Shown here piece by piece: positions 45,183-53,113 of a stretch of DNA of 64,000 nucleotides. A program made the translations under genes and the position numbers. The notes beneath the pieces were generated by a model, which ran no database searches, had not been told where the DNA came from, and saw only the letters and a program-made list of their open reading frames with translations. Position 1 is the stretch's first letter, and each line of letters opens with the position of its first letter. The DNA comes from Stieleria varia (lineage in GTDB: Bacteria > Planctomycetota > Planctomycetia > Pirellulales > Pirellulaceae): the NCBI RefSeq assembly GCF_038443385.1, contig NZ_CP151726.1, forward strand, positions 7,130,001-7,194,000, written 5' to 3'.

Positions 45183-45587
45183 CTATTCAATCGGATCGTA
45201 CAGCGAAGCATTTGTGCCGGCAAGCATGATGCCGACAAGCAGGAAGCCGAAGTTGCGGCCCGTGGCTTTTCGTGCGGGATTGCAGTTGTGATAGAAATAC
45301 CAAAACACAAGTGATGTTGTGGCAGTCGGCAATACCGCCAGTAAGGGTGGCAACACGAATCGCAGTCCTACTGAACCGAAGTCAAACAAGGAAATCGAGC
45401 AATAACCGTGGCATGTAAGTTTCCAGCCCGCTTCACCGTGCGACGAGAAGAACAATGCATACAGAGGCACTGCTGAAAGTACGTGAACCATGGAAACCAT
45501 CCATCGCCAATCGGGATGAACTGTGCGGACCGGCGTCTCAACCGAGTCGATCTTGGTCGGCGTTCTGTAAGGGTTGTTGGCTCCCAT
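45183..45587 (-). CDS. Small membrane protein with NPYxxP N-terminus
   Basis: The product is 134 aa. It begins [11 protein letters not shown], a type of N-terminus frequent in small planctomycete membrane proteins. Hydrophobic segments lie at about residues 31-47, 70-98 and 112-127, so two to three membrane passes. There are no catalytic motifs. The 90 bp upstream contain a short direct repeat (CGCGATTAAAACCCCC, about 45590-45621). Function unknown; it may belong to the cassette array that follows or be ordinary chromosome. Confidence 0.6.
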
Positions 45588-46050
45588 GTCGCGATTAAAA
45601 CCCCCTCGCGATTAAAACCCCCAGCCCCTTTTAAGCGATCGCAGGCGTAGTCGAATCCGTCGACACAATCGAGAGCCGTCGCCCAAACCATCAGCATCAA
45701 CACAGCAAAGACGCCGTTCATGCAACATGGCTCCCCCGACCGCGAAGTCGGTCAAAGAAGGTAGCCGTCGGTCGCGACAGCGCACCGACGGTGGGTAGAA
45801 CCTCGCCCCAGCAGACCCCGAAGGCGGTCGCAAACACCTTGCAACATACCGTCTGTGCAAGGCCAATTGCGCCCCAGCGGCGGGCGAAAGAAGAAGCGGG
45901 GTGCGAATGCAAGAAGAAGCTCAGTCAGGACTTGAAGTTGGTTGGCAACGAAGCCAAAGCCTCCGTCCTCGCAAGGATGCGTACTCCTAAGCCACAAACC
46001 AAGACCACTTCTCGCATCAACACGAACTCAACCAACGAAGGCCCGATAAG
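45588..46050. other. Intergenic region with repeat copy
   Basis: No convincing gene. It holds the second copy of the GGTAGCCGTCGGTCGCGA element (45727-45825). A minus-strand frame 45721-45368 begins with a hydrophobic stretch (MNGVFAVLMLMVW) but then overlaps the better-supported membrane-protein gene in another frame. Sequence 45930-46050 would be a cassette body after the attC site at 46051 but contains only a roughly 60-codon frame of doubtful reality. Confidence 0.45.
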
Positions 46051-46140
46051 GTTCAACAAATTGCACCACCGAGTCGGGAAAGTTGAGTGTCCATTTCTTA
46101 AACCGCGCAAGCCCGACTTCGGTGGATGCGATGGTTATCC
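46051..46140 (-). other. attC-like site 1 (integron recombination site)
   Basis: This is a 90-bp imperfect palindrome just after the stop of the SUKH-like gene. On the minus strand it starts GGATAACCATCGCATCCACCG, has pairing arms CCACCGAAGTCGGG / CCCGACTCGGTGG and ends with the core GTTGAAC, which fits GTTRRRY. The layout (inverse core, arms, variable loop, core) matches integron attC sites read in the direction of the cassette genes. Confidence 0.75.
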
Positions 46141-46147
46141 GTTCGTT

Positions 46148-46852
46148 TTACTTAAGCGCTGGTGAAACCTTCTTGGCTAACGCTTTCGCCTTCTTACTAC
46201 CAATCGCATCCAATCTTCGCTTTAGGTAAAACTGTGAATTGCGATCTTCGCGTGGTAAAGGGTCTAGTAAATCAACGAGTTGAGAATCATTTACCATGCT
46301 CAGTGCGAGCTCAGTAATCCGTGATGCCTCTGAATCGTGATATTGATTCTCGTGTGTTCGTGCCATTAGCTTTGCGAACGTCGTTTCTTCCGCTTTGGTG
46401 AGTGCATTCTTCGGGTAAACGAAGGAGTTGTCTTCGATCGCAAAATAGATGTCATCATCTTGCGATTTGAGTGACCGAAGAAATGCAGGAATGTTGGGTG
46501 CGAGAATGCGAGAGTTGTTGTCGTGACACATCTGGAAAACCAAACCGCGTATCGGACCATCGATTCCGACAACGACCGGATCGGATTCGTTGTTCTCCGA
46601 TACGAAGAACGGCAGAAAGCGGAGGTCCATTGTGAAGTCGAATGCGCTCCATGTGAAAACTGCCTCCGATAACGGGTAAAACCGACAACCAAGGCGTTTG
46701 ACCTTGCCGCCGTTGCATGTCTCATAGAATCGAGCCAGCGGTTTGACTGAGGCGATTCCCATGTCGTCGAAGTAGCGTTGAGCCGCTTTGGTGGACGTCG
46801 GTTTTCGTGGCTTGCAGCCAACGGATTCGATTAGTTCTATCGAAGGTTGCAT
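46148..46852 (-). CDS. SUKH (SMI1/KNR4)-like cassette protein
   Basis: The product is 234 aa from ATG 46852 (MQPSIELIES); an ATG at 46882 lies in the attC core. Residues about 25-150 read like a SUKH/SMI1-KNR4 fold: LARFYETCNGGKVKRLGCRFYPLSEA, DLRFLPFFVSENNESDPVVVGIDG, and a final NIPAFLRSL. SUKH proteins are common as immunity proteins to polymorphic toxins or as regulators. No toxin gene is adjacent, as expected for an integron cassette. The C-terminal third is Lys/Ala-rich and unrecognised. The assignment is by pattern only. Confidence 0.6.
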   Translation of the reverse strand: MQPSIELIESVGCKPRKPTSTKAAQRYFDDMGIASVKPLARFYETCNGGKVKRLGCRFYPLSEAVFTWSAFDFTMDLRFLPFFVSENNESDPVVVGIDGPIRGLVFQMCHDNNSRILAPNIPAFLRSLKSQDDDIYFAIEDNSFVYPKNALTKAEETTFAKLMARTHENQYHDSEASRITELALSMVNDSQLVDLLDPLPREDRNSQFYLKRRLDAIGSKKAKALAKKVSPALK

Positions 46853-46864
46853 GTTGCCTCTATC

Positions 46865-46942
46865 GGATAGCGGCGAGATCACCCAGTCGCGGCGGCGGTC
46901 TCTGTGGTTTGAAACGACGACACCCGCGGCTTGGGTCCATCA
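46865..46942 (-). other. attC-like site 2, split by group II intron copy 1
   Basis: Arms on the minus strand are CCAAGCCGCGG and CCGCGACTGGG, ending in GTGATCTCGCCGCTATCC before the SUKH-like cassette. The other end of the same site (minus strand CGACAGAACCATGCCA) lies at 48419-48434. The intron fills the space between. The core reads GCTATCC rather than GTT, so this site may no longer recombine. Confidence 0.65.
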
Positions 46943-47621
46943 GTACGCCCAACATGGGCGTGATCTTGTGGGGTGCCGCTTCCTTCGGGAAGCCAGTCCC
47001 CTGTACGAAAACGAAGCTTGAAACGAAAGGCAGTATACCAAATGTAATCTTTCAAGATGAAGTACTAGGCCCTGTCTCCAAGATGCCCGGCAACTGCGCA
47101 CAAGGCGACAAACCGTGGGGAGGAAGCCTGCGGATGTGCTCGGAAAGACGGCTCCGGCCAGAGGAACGTGCGGTTCGACGAGAACTGAATCGGATAGAAT
47201 TCCCACGGCTACTCGTGCCGTCCACATCCACGCCAAGACCCGTCAGGTTCGCGCGCAGCATGCAGCAACGTGGTACAGAAATCACATTGAGGCCGATGAC
47301 CCTAGGTGAGCTGGCTGCTGACAGCGAAACCGAACCGGAAAAGCAGGGCACAGGTAGATGTGGCCCAACAAGCAATGAATACAGTGACGGGAACAGATCA
47401 CGTGTCCGTGAAAAATCGATGGTCTCCATCGACCAAACGGACGTCCCTTATTTGGGGAGGGCTTCATCCTGTGCCCGCTCGTAGAGCTTGCTCCAACGCA
47501 GGGTGGACCGTGATAACACGAACCCACGATCGAAGTCGGCAGCAGAAGGCATAGGAGTGACCCGCCGAGTCCAACGGCGACACAAAGGCGTGAACGTCAC
47601 AAGACAAGGAACGAACCACCG

Positions 47622-48299
47622 ATGAACTCTGATGCTTCCTCGCTCTCCATCCGGGCTTGACCCGGTGGAATCAAGACTGATGAGCTACAAAGAAGCAGTC
47701 GATTCGCTTGGCTCCCCTCCGGCCTCGTGCCGGTGGAAGCAAGGACGATCACTGGCCATCTCAAGTCGCGTTCGTCCCGTTGCCACCGGCACGAGGCCGG
47801 TGGGGAGATGGGGTTCGATTGGCCTGCGGTGTCGTAGCCAGTCAATCTTATTCACCACCGGCACGAGGCCGGTTGGAGTCTGGTCAAATCGAACGAATGG
47901 TAACAGCTATGCAGACGACTTTGTGATTTTCACAAAGACCGAAGCGGTGGCGCAGCGCGTGTACGGGAGCATCGAACGCTTCTTGACCGAGCGTCTGAAA
48001 TTGTCCGTCAATCACGACAAGAGCAGCATCCGCAAGACGGATGGGCTTGAGTACGTGGGCTACGAGTTTCGTGGTTTTGGCGGCCAAACTCGCGTGAGCG
48101 AGAAGAAGCTCTTGGCATTCAAGAAACCCGGCTGCGGAAACGGATGTCGTTGGGCGTGTCCTGTCGTGTCGCTCGTGGCTTTGCGATGAGCGGCAAGGGC
48201 CCGCGTTGTTTGGCAGACAGAGCGTCTTTCCGCGACGTCAGGTGTCCAGCGAGCTTTATCCAACGAGTACCTAGCCGCCGAGGGCTTGTTTATTCTTGA
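47622..48299 (+). pseudogene. Broken group II intron reverse transcriptase/maturase, copy 1
   Basis: It starts MNSDASSLSI; about 250 bp of palindromic repeats replace RT motifs 1-4. The sequence then resumes at SYADDFVIFTKTEAVAQRVYGSIERFL (catalytic YADD) and LSVNHDKSSIRKTDGLEYVGYEFRG. After 48130 the thumb/maturase is deleted and the remaining tail is out of frame, with the ancestral stop at 48297-48299. It cannot be active. Confidence 0.8.
47690..47880. repeat. REP-like palindromes inside intron copy 1
   Basis: CCTCCGGCCTCGTGCCGGTGG (47717) pairs with CCACCGGCACGAGGCCGGTGG (47782). A third copy, CCACCGGCACGAGGCCGGTTGG, is at 47856. An identical arrangement, with few substitutions, is at 51691-51881 in intron copy 2. 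Confidence 0.8.
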
Positions 48300-48506
48300 A
48301 GAGTGCTGGCTATCGCTTACATTCTTGAGGCGAAACGCACTGTATTCATCGATCCTGGGCGGACCCGCATGCTAGGTGATGTGAGAAGGGTCCCGGGCAA
48401 CCGGGCTCCTATCTCGATTGGCATGGTTCTGTCGAAGTCTTGTAAGGGCTGAAAACTGAATGGAGGCGACATCGTCCACGGTGATCTGACGTGACTGCGC
48501 TATCGA

Positions 48507-48818
48507 TCACCTGTTTACGCACGCATAAGCTATGACAGATACAAAGCAAACCTGCGATGCTGCAAACCCGGTGAAGAGAATCATTTTCGTCGCGGTTCCT
48601 TCACCCAATACTTGCGCAGCGATGGATGCAACCGTGATTAGTACGGCCCCAACACCGAACGTGATCTTGACTACACCAGCGAGCCGCCGAGCACGAACGT
48701 TGATCGGCGCCGAATTCAATGCTTGCCCTGCTTTGTAGATCTGTGTCTTCACGGTAAAGGTCTTGATGTATCGCGTAAACCCAGCGACGAGTATTCGAAT
48801 GCGACGAACGCCCCGCAT
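48507..48818 (-). CDS. Small cassette membrane protein, unknown function
   Basis: About 103 aa if it starts at ATG 48818, which overlaps the previous stop as TGATG. The same frame runs upstream through the attC site to 48917, but that part is attC sequence. The C-terminal half has two hydrophobic helices (ITFGVGAVLITVASIAAQVL and ILFTGFAASQVCFVSVIAYA). The middle is basic. No family is recognised. Its own downstream attC is the one split by intron copy 1. Confidence 0.5.
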   Translation of the reverse strand: MRGVRRIRILVAGFTRYIKTFTVKTQIYKAGQALNSAPINVRARRLAGVVKITFGVGAVLITVASIAAQVLGEGTATKMILFTGFAASQVCFVSVIAYACVNR

Positions 48819-48893
48819 CACGGAGTCGGGAAAGTTGATTGTCCATTCGTGAAACCTCGCAAGCCCGGCTCCGTTGAATCGCATGGTTTCGTC
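48803..48893 (-). other. attC-like site 3
   Basis: Minus strand: GACGAAACCATGCGATTCAACGGAGCCGGGCTTGCG ... CCCGACTCCGTGATGCGGGGCGTTCGTC, given in parts. Arms CGGAGCCGGG / CCCGACTCCG pair with one unpaired base. The GGTTT-near-loop and AACCATGCGAT start are shared with the other sites. Core GTTCGTC. Coding frames of both neighbours run into it. Confidence 0.75.
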
Positions 48894-49405
48894 CCTTCTT
48901 TTCGTTTGCACAACCAAATGCTTTGGTGTGACGTTGAAGTGTAGCCGATGAGCTTAGTCGAATCAAAACCAGTCATGAACCGAACAATGGGACATTCGGG
49001 ATTGCGATCCAAACAACAAAACGACGAATCAATGATGCCATTTCGATGAGCGTTGATTGCAGACAAGTGCATCGAGCAAATATGAAATGTACGAACAACA
49101 ATGTCTTGTCCAAGCGAAAATCTGGGCTGGTCGAGCAGATGGTGGAAGTAGTCAAGTTTCCATTCGTTTTCGTGGTCGTCGTCTTCAATCGGAAGTTCAT
49201 CGTCAACGAAGGGGATCGTGTGCCAGTCGACGTTCCCGTGCTCGGCGCTTGCGAAAACGTACGCAAGAGATTCATGACGCCGATCAAGCAACACGCGGAC
49301 GTCGTCGCGATTGCTGTCATTGAACGAGTCCCACCACTGCTCGACTTGCGTGCGTTCAGAGGCTGAGCATTTGTCAAGAAAGTCAGTTGGCAGATGCGTC
49401 GTCAT
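48818..49405 (-). CDS. Cassette protein of unknown function
   Basis: The product is 195 aa. It starts MTTHLPTDFLDKCSASERTQVEQWWDSF right after an attC core. It is acidic in the middle (DDELPIEDDDHENEWKLDYFHHLL) and has Cys/His-rich patches (FHICSMHLSAINAHRNG, SSFCCLDRNPECP). The last about 25 codons translate attC site 3, so the natural protein may have ended earlier before recombination exchanged the downstream attC. No family is recognised. Confidence 0.6.
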   Translation of the reverse strand: MTTHLPTDFLDKCSASERTQVEQWWDSFNDSNRDDVRVLLDRRHESLAYVFASAEHGNVDWHTIPFVDDELPIEDDDHENEWKLDYFHHLLDQPRFSLGQDIVVRTFHICSMHLSAINAHRNGIIDSSFCCLDRNPECPIVRFMTGFDSTKLIGYTSTSHQSIWLCKRKEGTKPCDSTEPGLRGFTNGQSTFPTP

Positions 49406-49420
49406 CGAGTCTTCTTTGTG

Positions 49421-49509
49421 GCGGAACGGCGACGATCACGTGGCGGCGACGAGCGATCAACCACTTCAAGCAACTGGACTTCGCCGCTCGTCGTGCATCG
49501 CGTTGTTCC
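49421..49509 (-). other. attC-like site 4
   Basis: Minus strand: GGAACAACGCGATGCACGACGAGCGGCGAAGT, then TTGAAGTGGTTGATCGCTCGTCGCCG, then CACGTGATCGTCGCCGTTCCGC, given in parts. Arms CGACGAGCGGCG / CGCTCGTCGCCG pair closely. The TTGAAGTGGTTRATCGC loop is shared with site 6, which is strong support for a common attC family. Confidence 0.8.
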
Positions 49510-49560
49510 CCGATTTCCGTTGTTTGTGTTTGCGTCACTGAATGCGATTGAAAGGCATTG

Positions 49561-49911
49561 TTATTTCTTCGAGCGTCCGAAGAGATGAAGATCGGGCGAT
49601 GCAACGTCGTCGGTACCAGGATAGTACAACGTCCATCCGCGTGCTGGAATATGCGCGAGCGATTCTTCGAGTATTGGAATAGTCAAAGTCAATGATTGGA
49701 GCGATCCCTCGCCGTAGATGTACCGTGGTTTGAAGAACCCGTCGACCTCAAGAAGCGTCCGATACGTATTGCCCTGTGGATCGTTCGGGTCACGCTCGGG
49801 CGTGGAAATCGCGATGCACAACCTACGACTCTCGCCGTCTGCTCGTCGCGCATCGAGGTGCATTTCAGCGATTCGAGTCACACCAATCTTTATTCGGGGA
49901 ACGGCTGCCAA
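49561..49911 (-). CDS. Cassette protein of unknown function
   Basis: The product is 116 aa, beginning MAAVPRIKIGVTRIAEMHLDARR and ending LHLFGRSKK. It has a predicted beta-rich composition with a YRTLLEVDGFFKPRYIYGEGSLQSL segment; no transmembrane segment or signal and no recognised family. It starts just after a partial attC (49912-49969) and is followed by attC site 4, so it has the one-gene-one-site cassette layout. Confidence 0.6.
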   Translation of the reverse strand: MAAVPRIKIGVTRIAEMHLDARRADGESRRLCIAISTPERDPNDPQGNTYRTLLEVDGFFKPRYIYGEGSLQSLTLTIPILEESLAHIPARGWTLYYPGTDDVASPDLHLFGRSKK

Positions 49912-49969
49912 GAAACTCTGATTTTCACGACCCGCGTTGTCGGCCGCTCCAGTTCACGACATTGTTCGC
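49912..49969 (-). other. Partial attC-like site
   Basis: Only the left half typical of the family is visible (minus strand GCGAACAATGTCGTGAACTGGAGCGGCC...). The matching right arm is missing before the next gene starts. It overlaps the last codons of the DUF4062 gene. It probably decayed or was deleted, which would fuse the two neighbouring cassettes. Confidence 0.5.
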
Positions 49970-50859
49970 TCATTACGTTGCGGCGTCCCATCTGATTCAA
50001 AGTCAATGTACCGATCAAGAATCGCGGTTTCCCCATTGGCAAACGTCACGCGACACAAACACAAGAATGTGCCGAACGCCGAAACCTTAATACCGATGTA
50101 TCCGCCGTCGTTGTCGCAAGCAAATACTCGGTTTTTCCATGACGGTCCCAAAAGGAACTCAGCCTTCGTGACATCGTCTAGTCCAAATGGACTGCCAGCA
50201 TTGTCGGGACGATGTCGAAAGAGGTAGATGAGAATATCGTATTCTTGGTTCGGTTTGCTTGACGGCTCAATTACGTGAACAAGCTCCGTGAAGCGGCGTC
50301 GCTGATACCGAGTCGGCCTTTCATTCGTCCATTCCGATGCGTCCAATGAGTCTGGACTATTTTGATCGACCGTTTTCAGTTGTGCGCTGCGCACCTCGCG
50401 ACCAAGATCGGCGAGCACACTCTTGGCAAGATTGTCGGGCGAGGTAAACGTCTTCCAGACGTGTCGCTTGCCTAGAAGTCCCTTGAACTGCGCAAGTTTT
50501 TCGGCGTGCTTGCCTGAGTCAATGTACTCGGGAATCCAGGGTGTCTTTTGATCAACGACGTACACCAGACGCTTTAAGTCTGAATTACCCGCAGCATGAT
50601 ATTCAGCCTCAGTGATTGAGACGCCCGAGTCATCGGGAACGTATCCGTAACGGTGAGCGTAAATCCCAACGAAATAGTCGGACTCCTCGGCAATCATCCG
50701 AAGGCACACGTTCTGAGGCCGTTCGTCACGGGCGCCCATGTACTCCATCGCTATGTCGAGAAAGCCGCCTTGACGAAGCGCGTCACACACCGCTTTTCGA
50801 TGTTCCTGAAGGTCCGCGAACGTGGACGAAACAAAGACGGGTGTTGGTGGGTGTGTCAT
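49954..50859 (-). CDS. DUF4062 - pYEATS-like two-domain protein (candidate defence/signalling cassette)
   Basis: The product is 301 aa. Residues 1-100 match DUF4062: PVFVSSTFADLQEHRKAVCDALRQGGF, CLRMIAEESDYFVGIYAHRYGYVP, SITEAEYHAA; this alpha/beta domain is TIR-like and frequent at the N-terminus of prokaryotic conflict proteins. Residues about 205-290 (YDILIYLFRH..., LDDVTKAEFLLGPSWKNRVF, IGIKVSAFGTFLCLCRVTF, ILDRYIDFES) resemble the prokaryotic YEATS-like (pYEATS) beta-sandwich associated with immune and signalling proteins. The pair suggests sensing coupled to an effector or adaptor. No NTPase module is present. It lies between a partial attC and an intron-split attC. Confidence 0.7.
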   Translation of the reverse strand: MTHPPTPVFVSSTFADLQEHRKAVCDALRQGGFLDIAMEYMGARDERPQNVCLRMIAEESDYFVGIYAHRYGYVPDDSGVSITEAEYHAAGNSDLKRLVYVVDQKTPWIPEYIDSGKHAEKLAQFKGLLGKRHVWKTFTSPDNLAKSVLADLGREVRSAQLKTVDQNSPDSLDASEWTNERPTRYQRRRFTELVHVIEPSSKPNQEYDILIYLFRHRPDNAGSPFGLDDVTKAEFLLGPSWKNRVFACDNDGGYIGIKVSAFGTFLCLCRVTFANGETAILDRYIDFESDGTPQRNERTMS

Positions 50860-50869
50860 GTAACTGTGA

Positions 50870-50947
50870 GCGAACGCTAGCTATCACCGGGCGTCGGCGA
50901 ATAGCTTGCAAAAAAAGTTAAAACGTGACCACCGACGCTCCGTTGCA
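50870..50947 (-). other. attC-like site 5, split by group II intron copy 2
   Basis: Minus strand arms CGGAGCGTCGGTGG and CGCCGACGCCCGG, ending GTGATAGCTAGCGTTCGC before the DUF4062 gene. The remaining end (minus strand GGAAACCATCGCA) is at 52628-52640 beyond the intron. Confidence 0.7.
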
Positions 50948-51622
50948 GTACGCCCAACATGGGCGTGATCTTGTGGGGTGAAAGTCCGCTGTACTTAGTT
51001 CCGGTTACTTCCAATAGGAGACAGTATACCAAATGTAAATCCCAACGAAGTAAGCAAATGTAAATCCCAACGAAGTAAGTACGAGGCGAGGGCAACTGCG
51101 GGGAGATGACAAACCGTGGGGAGGAAGCCTGCGAATGTGAGCGTCAAGCTGGATAGCCGCCGAGAACCGTCCGGGTCATAAGGTCAATCTTGCTGATTCG
51201 GGCAAGGTTCAACGCAATTCGTCTCCAGACGCATTCACGCCAAGACCCATCAGGTCCGCGCGGAGCTTGCAGTAGCACGGAACAGAAACCCTATAGAGGC
51301 CGACACTGCAGGCCCATCGCTGTGCGATTCCCAAAAATCCGCTGGCTGCTGACAGCGAAACCGAACCGGAAAAGTTGGTGGAGGTAGATGAGGAGCTTTG
51401 GCGGGGATAGATCACGAGTTTCAAGACCGTCGCGTCTTGAAACGTCCCTTATTTGGGGAGGACTTCATACTGTGCCCGCTAGTAGAGCTTGCTCCAACGC
51501 AGGGTGGACCGTGATAACACGAACCCACGATCGAAGTCGGCAGCAGAAGGCATAGGAGTGATCCGCCGAGTCCAACGGCGACAGAAAGGCCCGAACGTCA
51601 CAAGACAAGGAACGAACCACCG

Positions 51623-52508
51623 ATGAACTCTGATGCTTCCTCGCTCTCCATCCGGGCTTGACCCGGTGGAAGCAAGACTGATGAGCTACAAAGAAGCAGT
51701 CGATTCGCTTGGCTCCCCTCCGGCCTCGTGCCGGTGGAAGCAAGGACGATCACTGGCCATCTCAAGTCGCGTTCGTCCCGTTGCCACTGGCACGAGGCCA
51801 GTGGGGAGATGGGGTTCGATTGGCCTGCGGTGTCGTAGCCAGTCAATCTTATTCACCACCGGCACGAGGCCGGTTGGAGTCTGGTCAAATGGAACGAATG
51901 GTGCCAGCTATGCCAACGACTTTGTGATTTTCACAAAGACCGAAGCGGCGGCGCAGCGTGTGTACGGGAGCATCGAACGCTTCTTGACCGAGCGTCTGAA
52001 ATTGTCCGTCAATCACGACAAGAGCAGCATCCGCAAGACGAATGGGCTTGAGTACGTAGGCTACGAGTTTCGCGGCTACGGCGGCCAAATTCGCGTGAGC
52101 AAGAAGAAGCTCTTGGCACTCAAGAAACGTGTCTGCGAGATCTTTCGTAGAAATCGCGGCGTATCGATGAAATCACGCTATGCAGCGTTTCGCGTCTACG
52201 CTCGTGTTTGGTTAGGCTACTTCGCGTTGGATCAAGTGAAGACAACGTTCGCCAGCTTGGACAAATGCCCCAAACTGATCAAATCGGGTCGTCGGGTACG
52301 AGCCTGTTACTGGAAACAGTGGCGGAAATCGAAGACCCGTCTGAAGAATCTGATGTCGTTGGGCGTGTCCTATCGTGTCGCTCGTGGCTTTGCGATGAGC
52401 GGCAAGGGCCCGCGTTGTTTGGCAGACAGAGCGTCTTTCCGCGACGTCAGGTGTCCAGCGAGCTTTATCCAACGAGTACCTAGCCGCCGAGGGCTTGTTT
52501 ATTCTTGA
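51623..52508 (+). pseudogene. N-terminally replaced group II intron RT/maturase, copy 2
   Basis: MNSDASS start, then palindromic repeats, then the RT from YANDFVIFTKTEAAAQRV (YADD changed to YAND). Continuous thumb and maturase (GIIM) sequence follows: KKRVCEIFRRNRG, RVRACYWKQWRKSKTRLKNLMSLGVS, and a GLVYS end. Missing motifs 1-4 and the mutated catalytic Asp mean no RT activity, though the maturase part reads open. Confidence 0.82.
51691..51881. repeat. REP-like palindromes inside intron copy 2
   Basis: Same three palindromic units as in copy 1 at equivalent positions. The middle one is changed in a compensatory way (CCACTGGCACGAGGCCAGTGG against CCACCGGCACGAGGCCGGTGG), preserving the hairpin. 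Confidence 0.8.
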
Positions 52509-52648
52509 AGAGTGCTGGCTATCGCTTGCACCCTTGAGGCGAAACGCACCGTATTCATCGATCTTGGGGGGACCCGCATGCTAGGTGTTGTGAGAGGGGT
52601 CCCGGGTAATCGGGCTCCTATCTCGATTGCGATGGTTTCCCCATTCTG

Positions 52649-52999
52649 TCATCTCGACTCGAGTTCGGAAGCCGGCAACGACACCGGAACAGTGAATTTG
52701 ACACGAGACGTCGATGAAGATGATGTGTCAGATTTGCCCTTGGAACCGAGACCAATAGTGCCAACCATTACTCCGATTCCGCCTTCGGTTCCCTTGCCCT
52801 CTGTTGTAGTCAAAGCAACATCGAATTCGACATTCTGAACAGTCCTGCGGAATCCGGGATTCACGTACGTGGTGTTTCCGTCACTCTGCGTTCCATCGGG
52901 GTTGATGATTGCGCCGCGAATGTTGACATCTTGAGCAGCATCGTTCACGCCGTCGCAAATTTGGACGAGTGTCTCCTTGATGAAGGTTCGGAGTTCCAT
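52649..52999 (-). CDS. Small conserved cassette protein (MELRTFIKETL type, trypco2-like)
   Basis: The product is 116 aa. Helical start MELRTFIKETLVQICDGVNDA, then a Gly/Asn loop, then beta strands VQNVEFDVALTTTEG, GGIGVMVGTIGLGSKG and SRVKFTVPVSLP. I recall this pattern as a widely distributed family of unknown function, sometimes beside conflict systems, resembling trypsin-co-occurring (trypco2) domains; the name is tentative. It starts soon after attC site 6 and ends 9 bp before the intron-split attC site 5. Confidence 0.6.
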   Translation of the reverse strand: MELRTFIKETLVQICDGVNDAAQDVNIRGAIINPDGTQSDGNTTYVNPGFRRTVQNVEFDVALTTTEGKGTEGGIGVMVGTIGLGSKGKSDTSSSSTSRVKFTVPVSLPASELESR

Positions 53000-53022
53000 T
53001 ACGAGTTCAGCACAGTTTGATT

Positions 53023-53113
53023 GGGGTAACGATACGGATCACGTGGCCACCGCGAGCGATTAACCACTTCAAAAAACTTAGCTCGGTGGCTCACGTGCAT
53101 CCGCTGGTTCGCC
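53023..53113 (-). other. attC-like site 6
   Basis: Minus strand: GGCGAACCAGCGGATGCACGTGAGCCACCGAGC, loop TTGAAGTGGTTAATCGC, then GCGGTGGCCACGTGATCCG and core GTTACCC, given in parts. Arms GTGAGCCACCG / CGGTGGCCACGTG pair. The stop codon of the upstream gene lies inside it. Confidence 0.8.

Larger units (their letters stand above)
46943..48418 (+). mobile_element. Group II (IIC-attC type) intron remnant, copy 1
   Basis: The 5' end GTACGCCCAACATGGGCGTG resembles the GUGYG-CCC..GGGCG start of bacterial group II introns. The 3' part has a domain V-like hairpin at 48361-48393 (GGACCC / GGGTCC) and ends ..CTCGAT, fitting the AY rule. It is inserted in an attC site and oriented opposite to the cassette genes, as known for group IIC-attC introns. 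It carries a broken reverse transcriptase and palindromic repeats in place of the RT N-terminus. Relative to copy 2 it lacks about 190-220 bp in the maturase region (junction near 48130). Confidence 0.78.
50948..52627 (+). mobile_element. Group II (IIC-attC type) intron remnant, copy 2
   Basis: Same GTACGCCCAACATGGGCGTG start, domain V-like hairpin at 52570-52602 and ..CTCGAT end as copy 1, in a different attC site. It keeps the GTGGGGTGAAAGTCC text typical of group II domain I. It retains the RT finger/thumb/maturase C-terminus but has the same repeat-filled replacement of the RT N-terminus as copy 1. A 25-bp direct repeat (51030-51054 and 51055-51079) is unique to this copy. Confidence 0.8.

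Noticed and set aside
45368..45721. Second minus-strand frame beginning MNGVFAVLMLMVW
   Set aside because: It overlaps the NPYxxP membrane-protein gene in another frame, and its latter half is Arg-rich antisense-like text.
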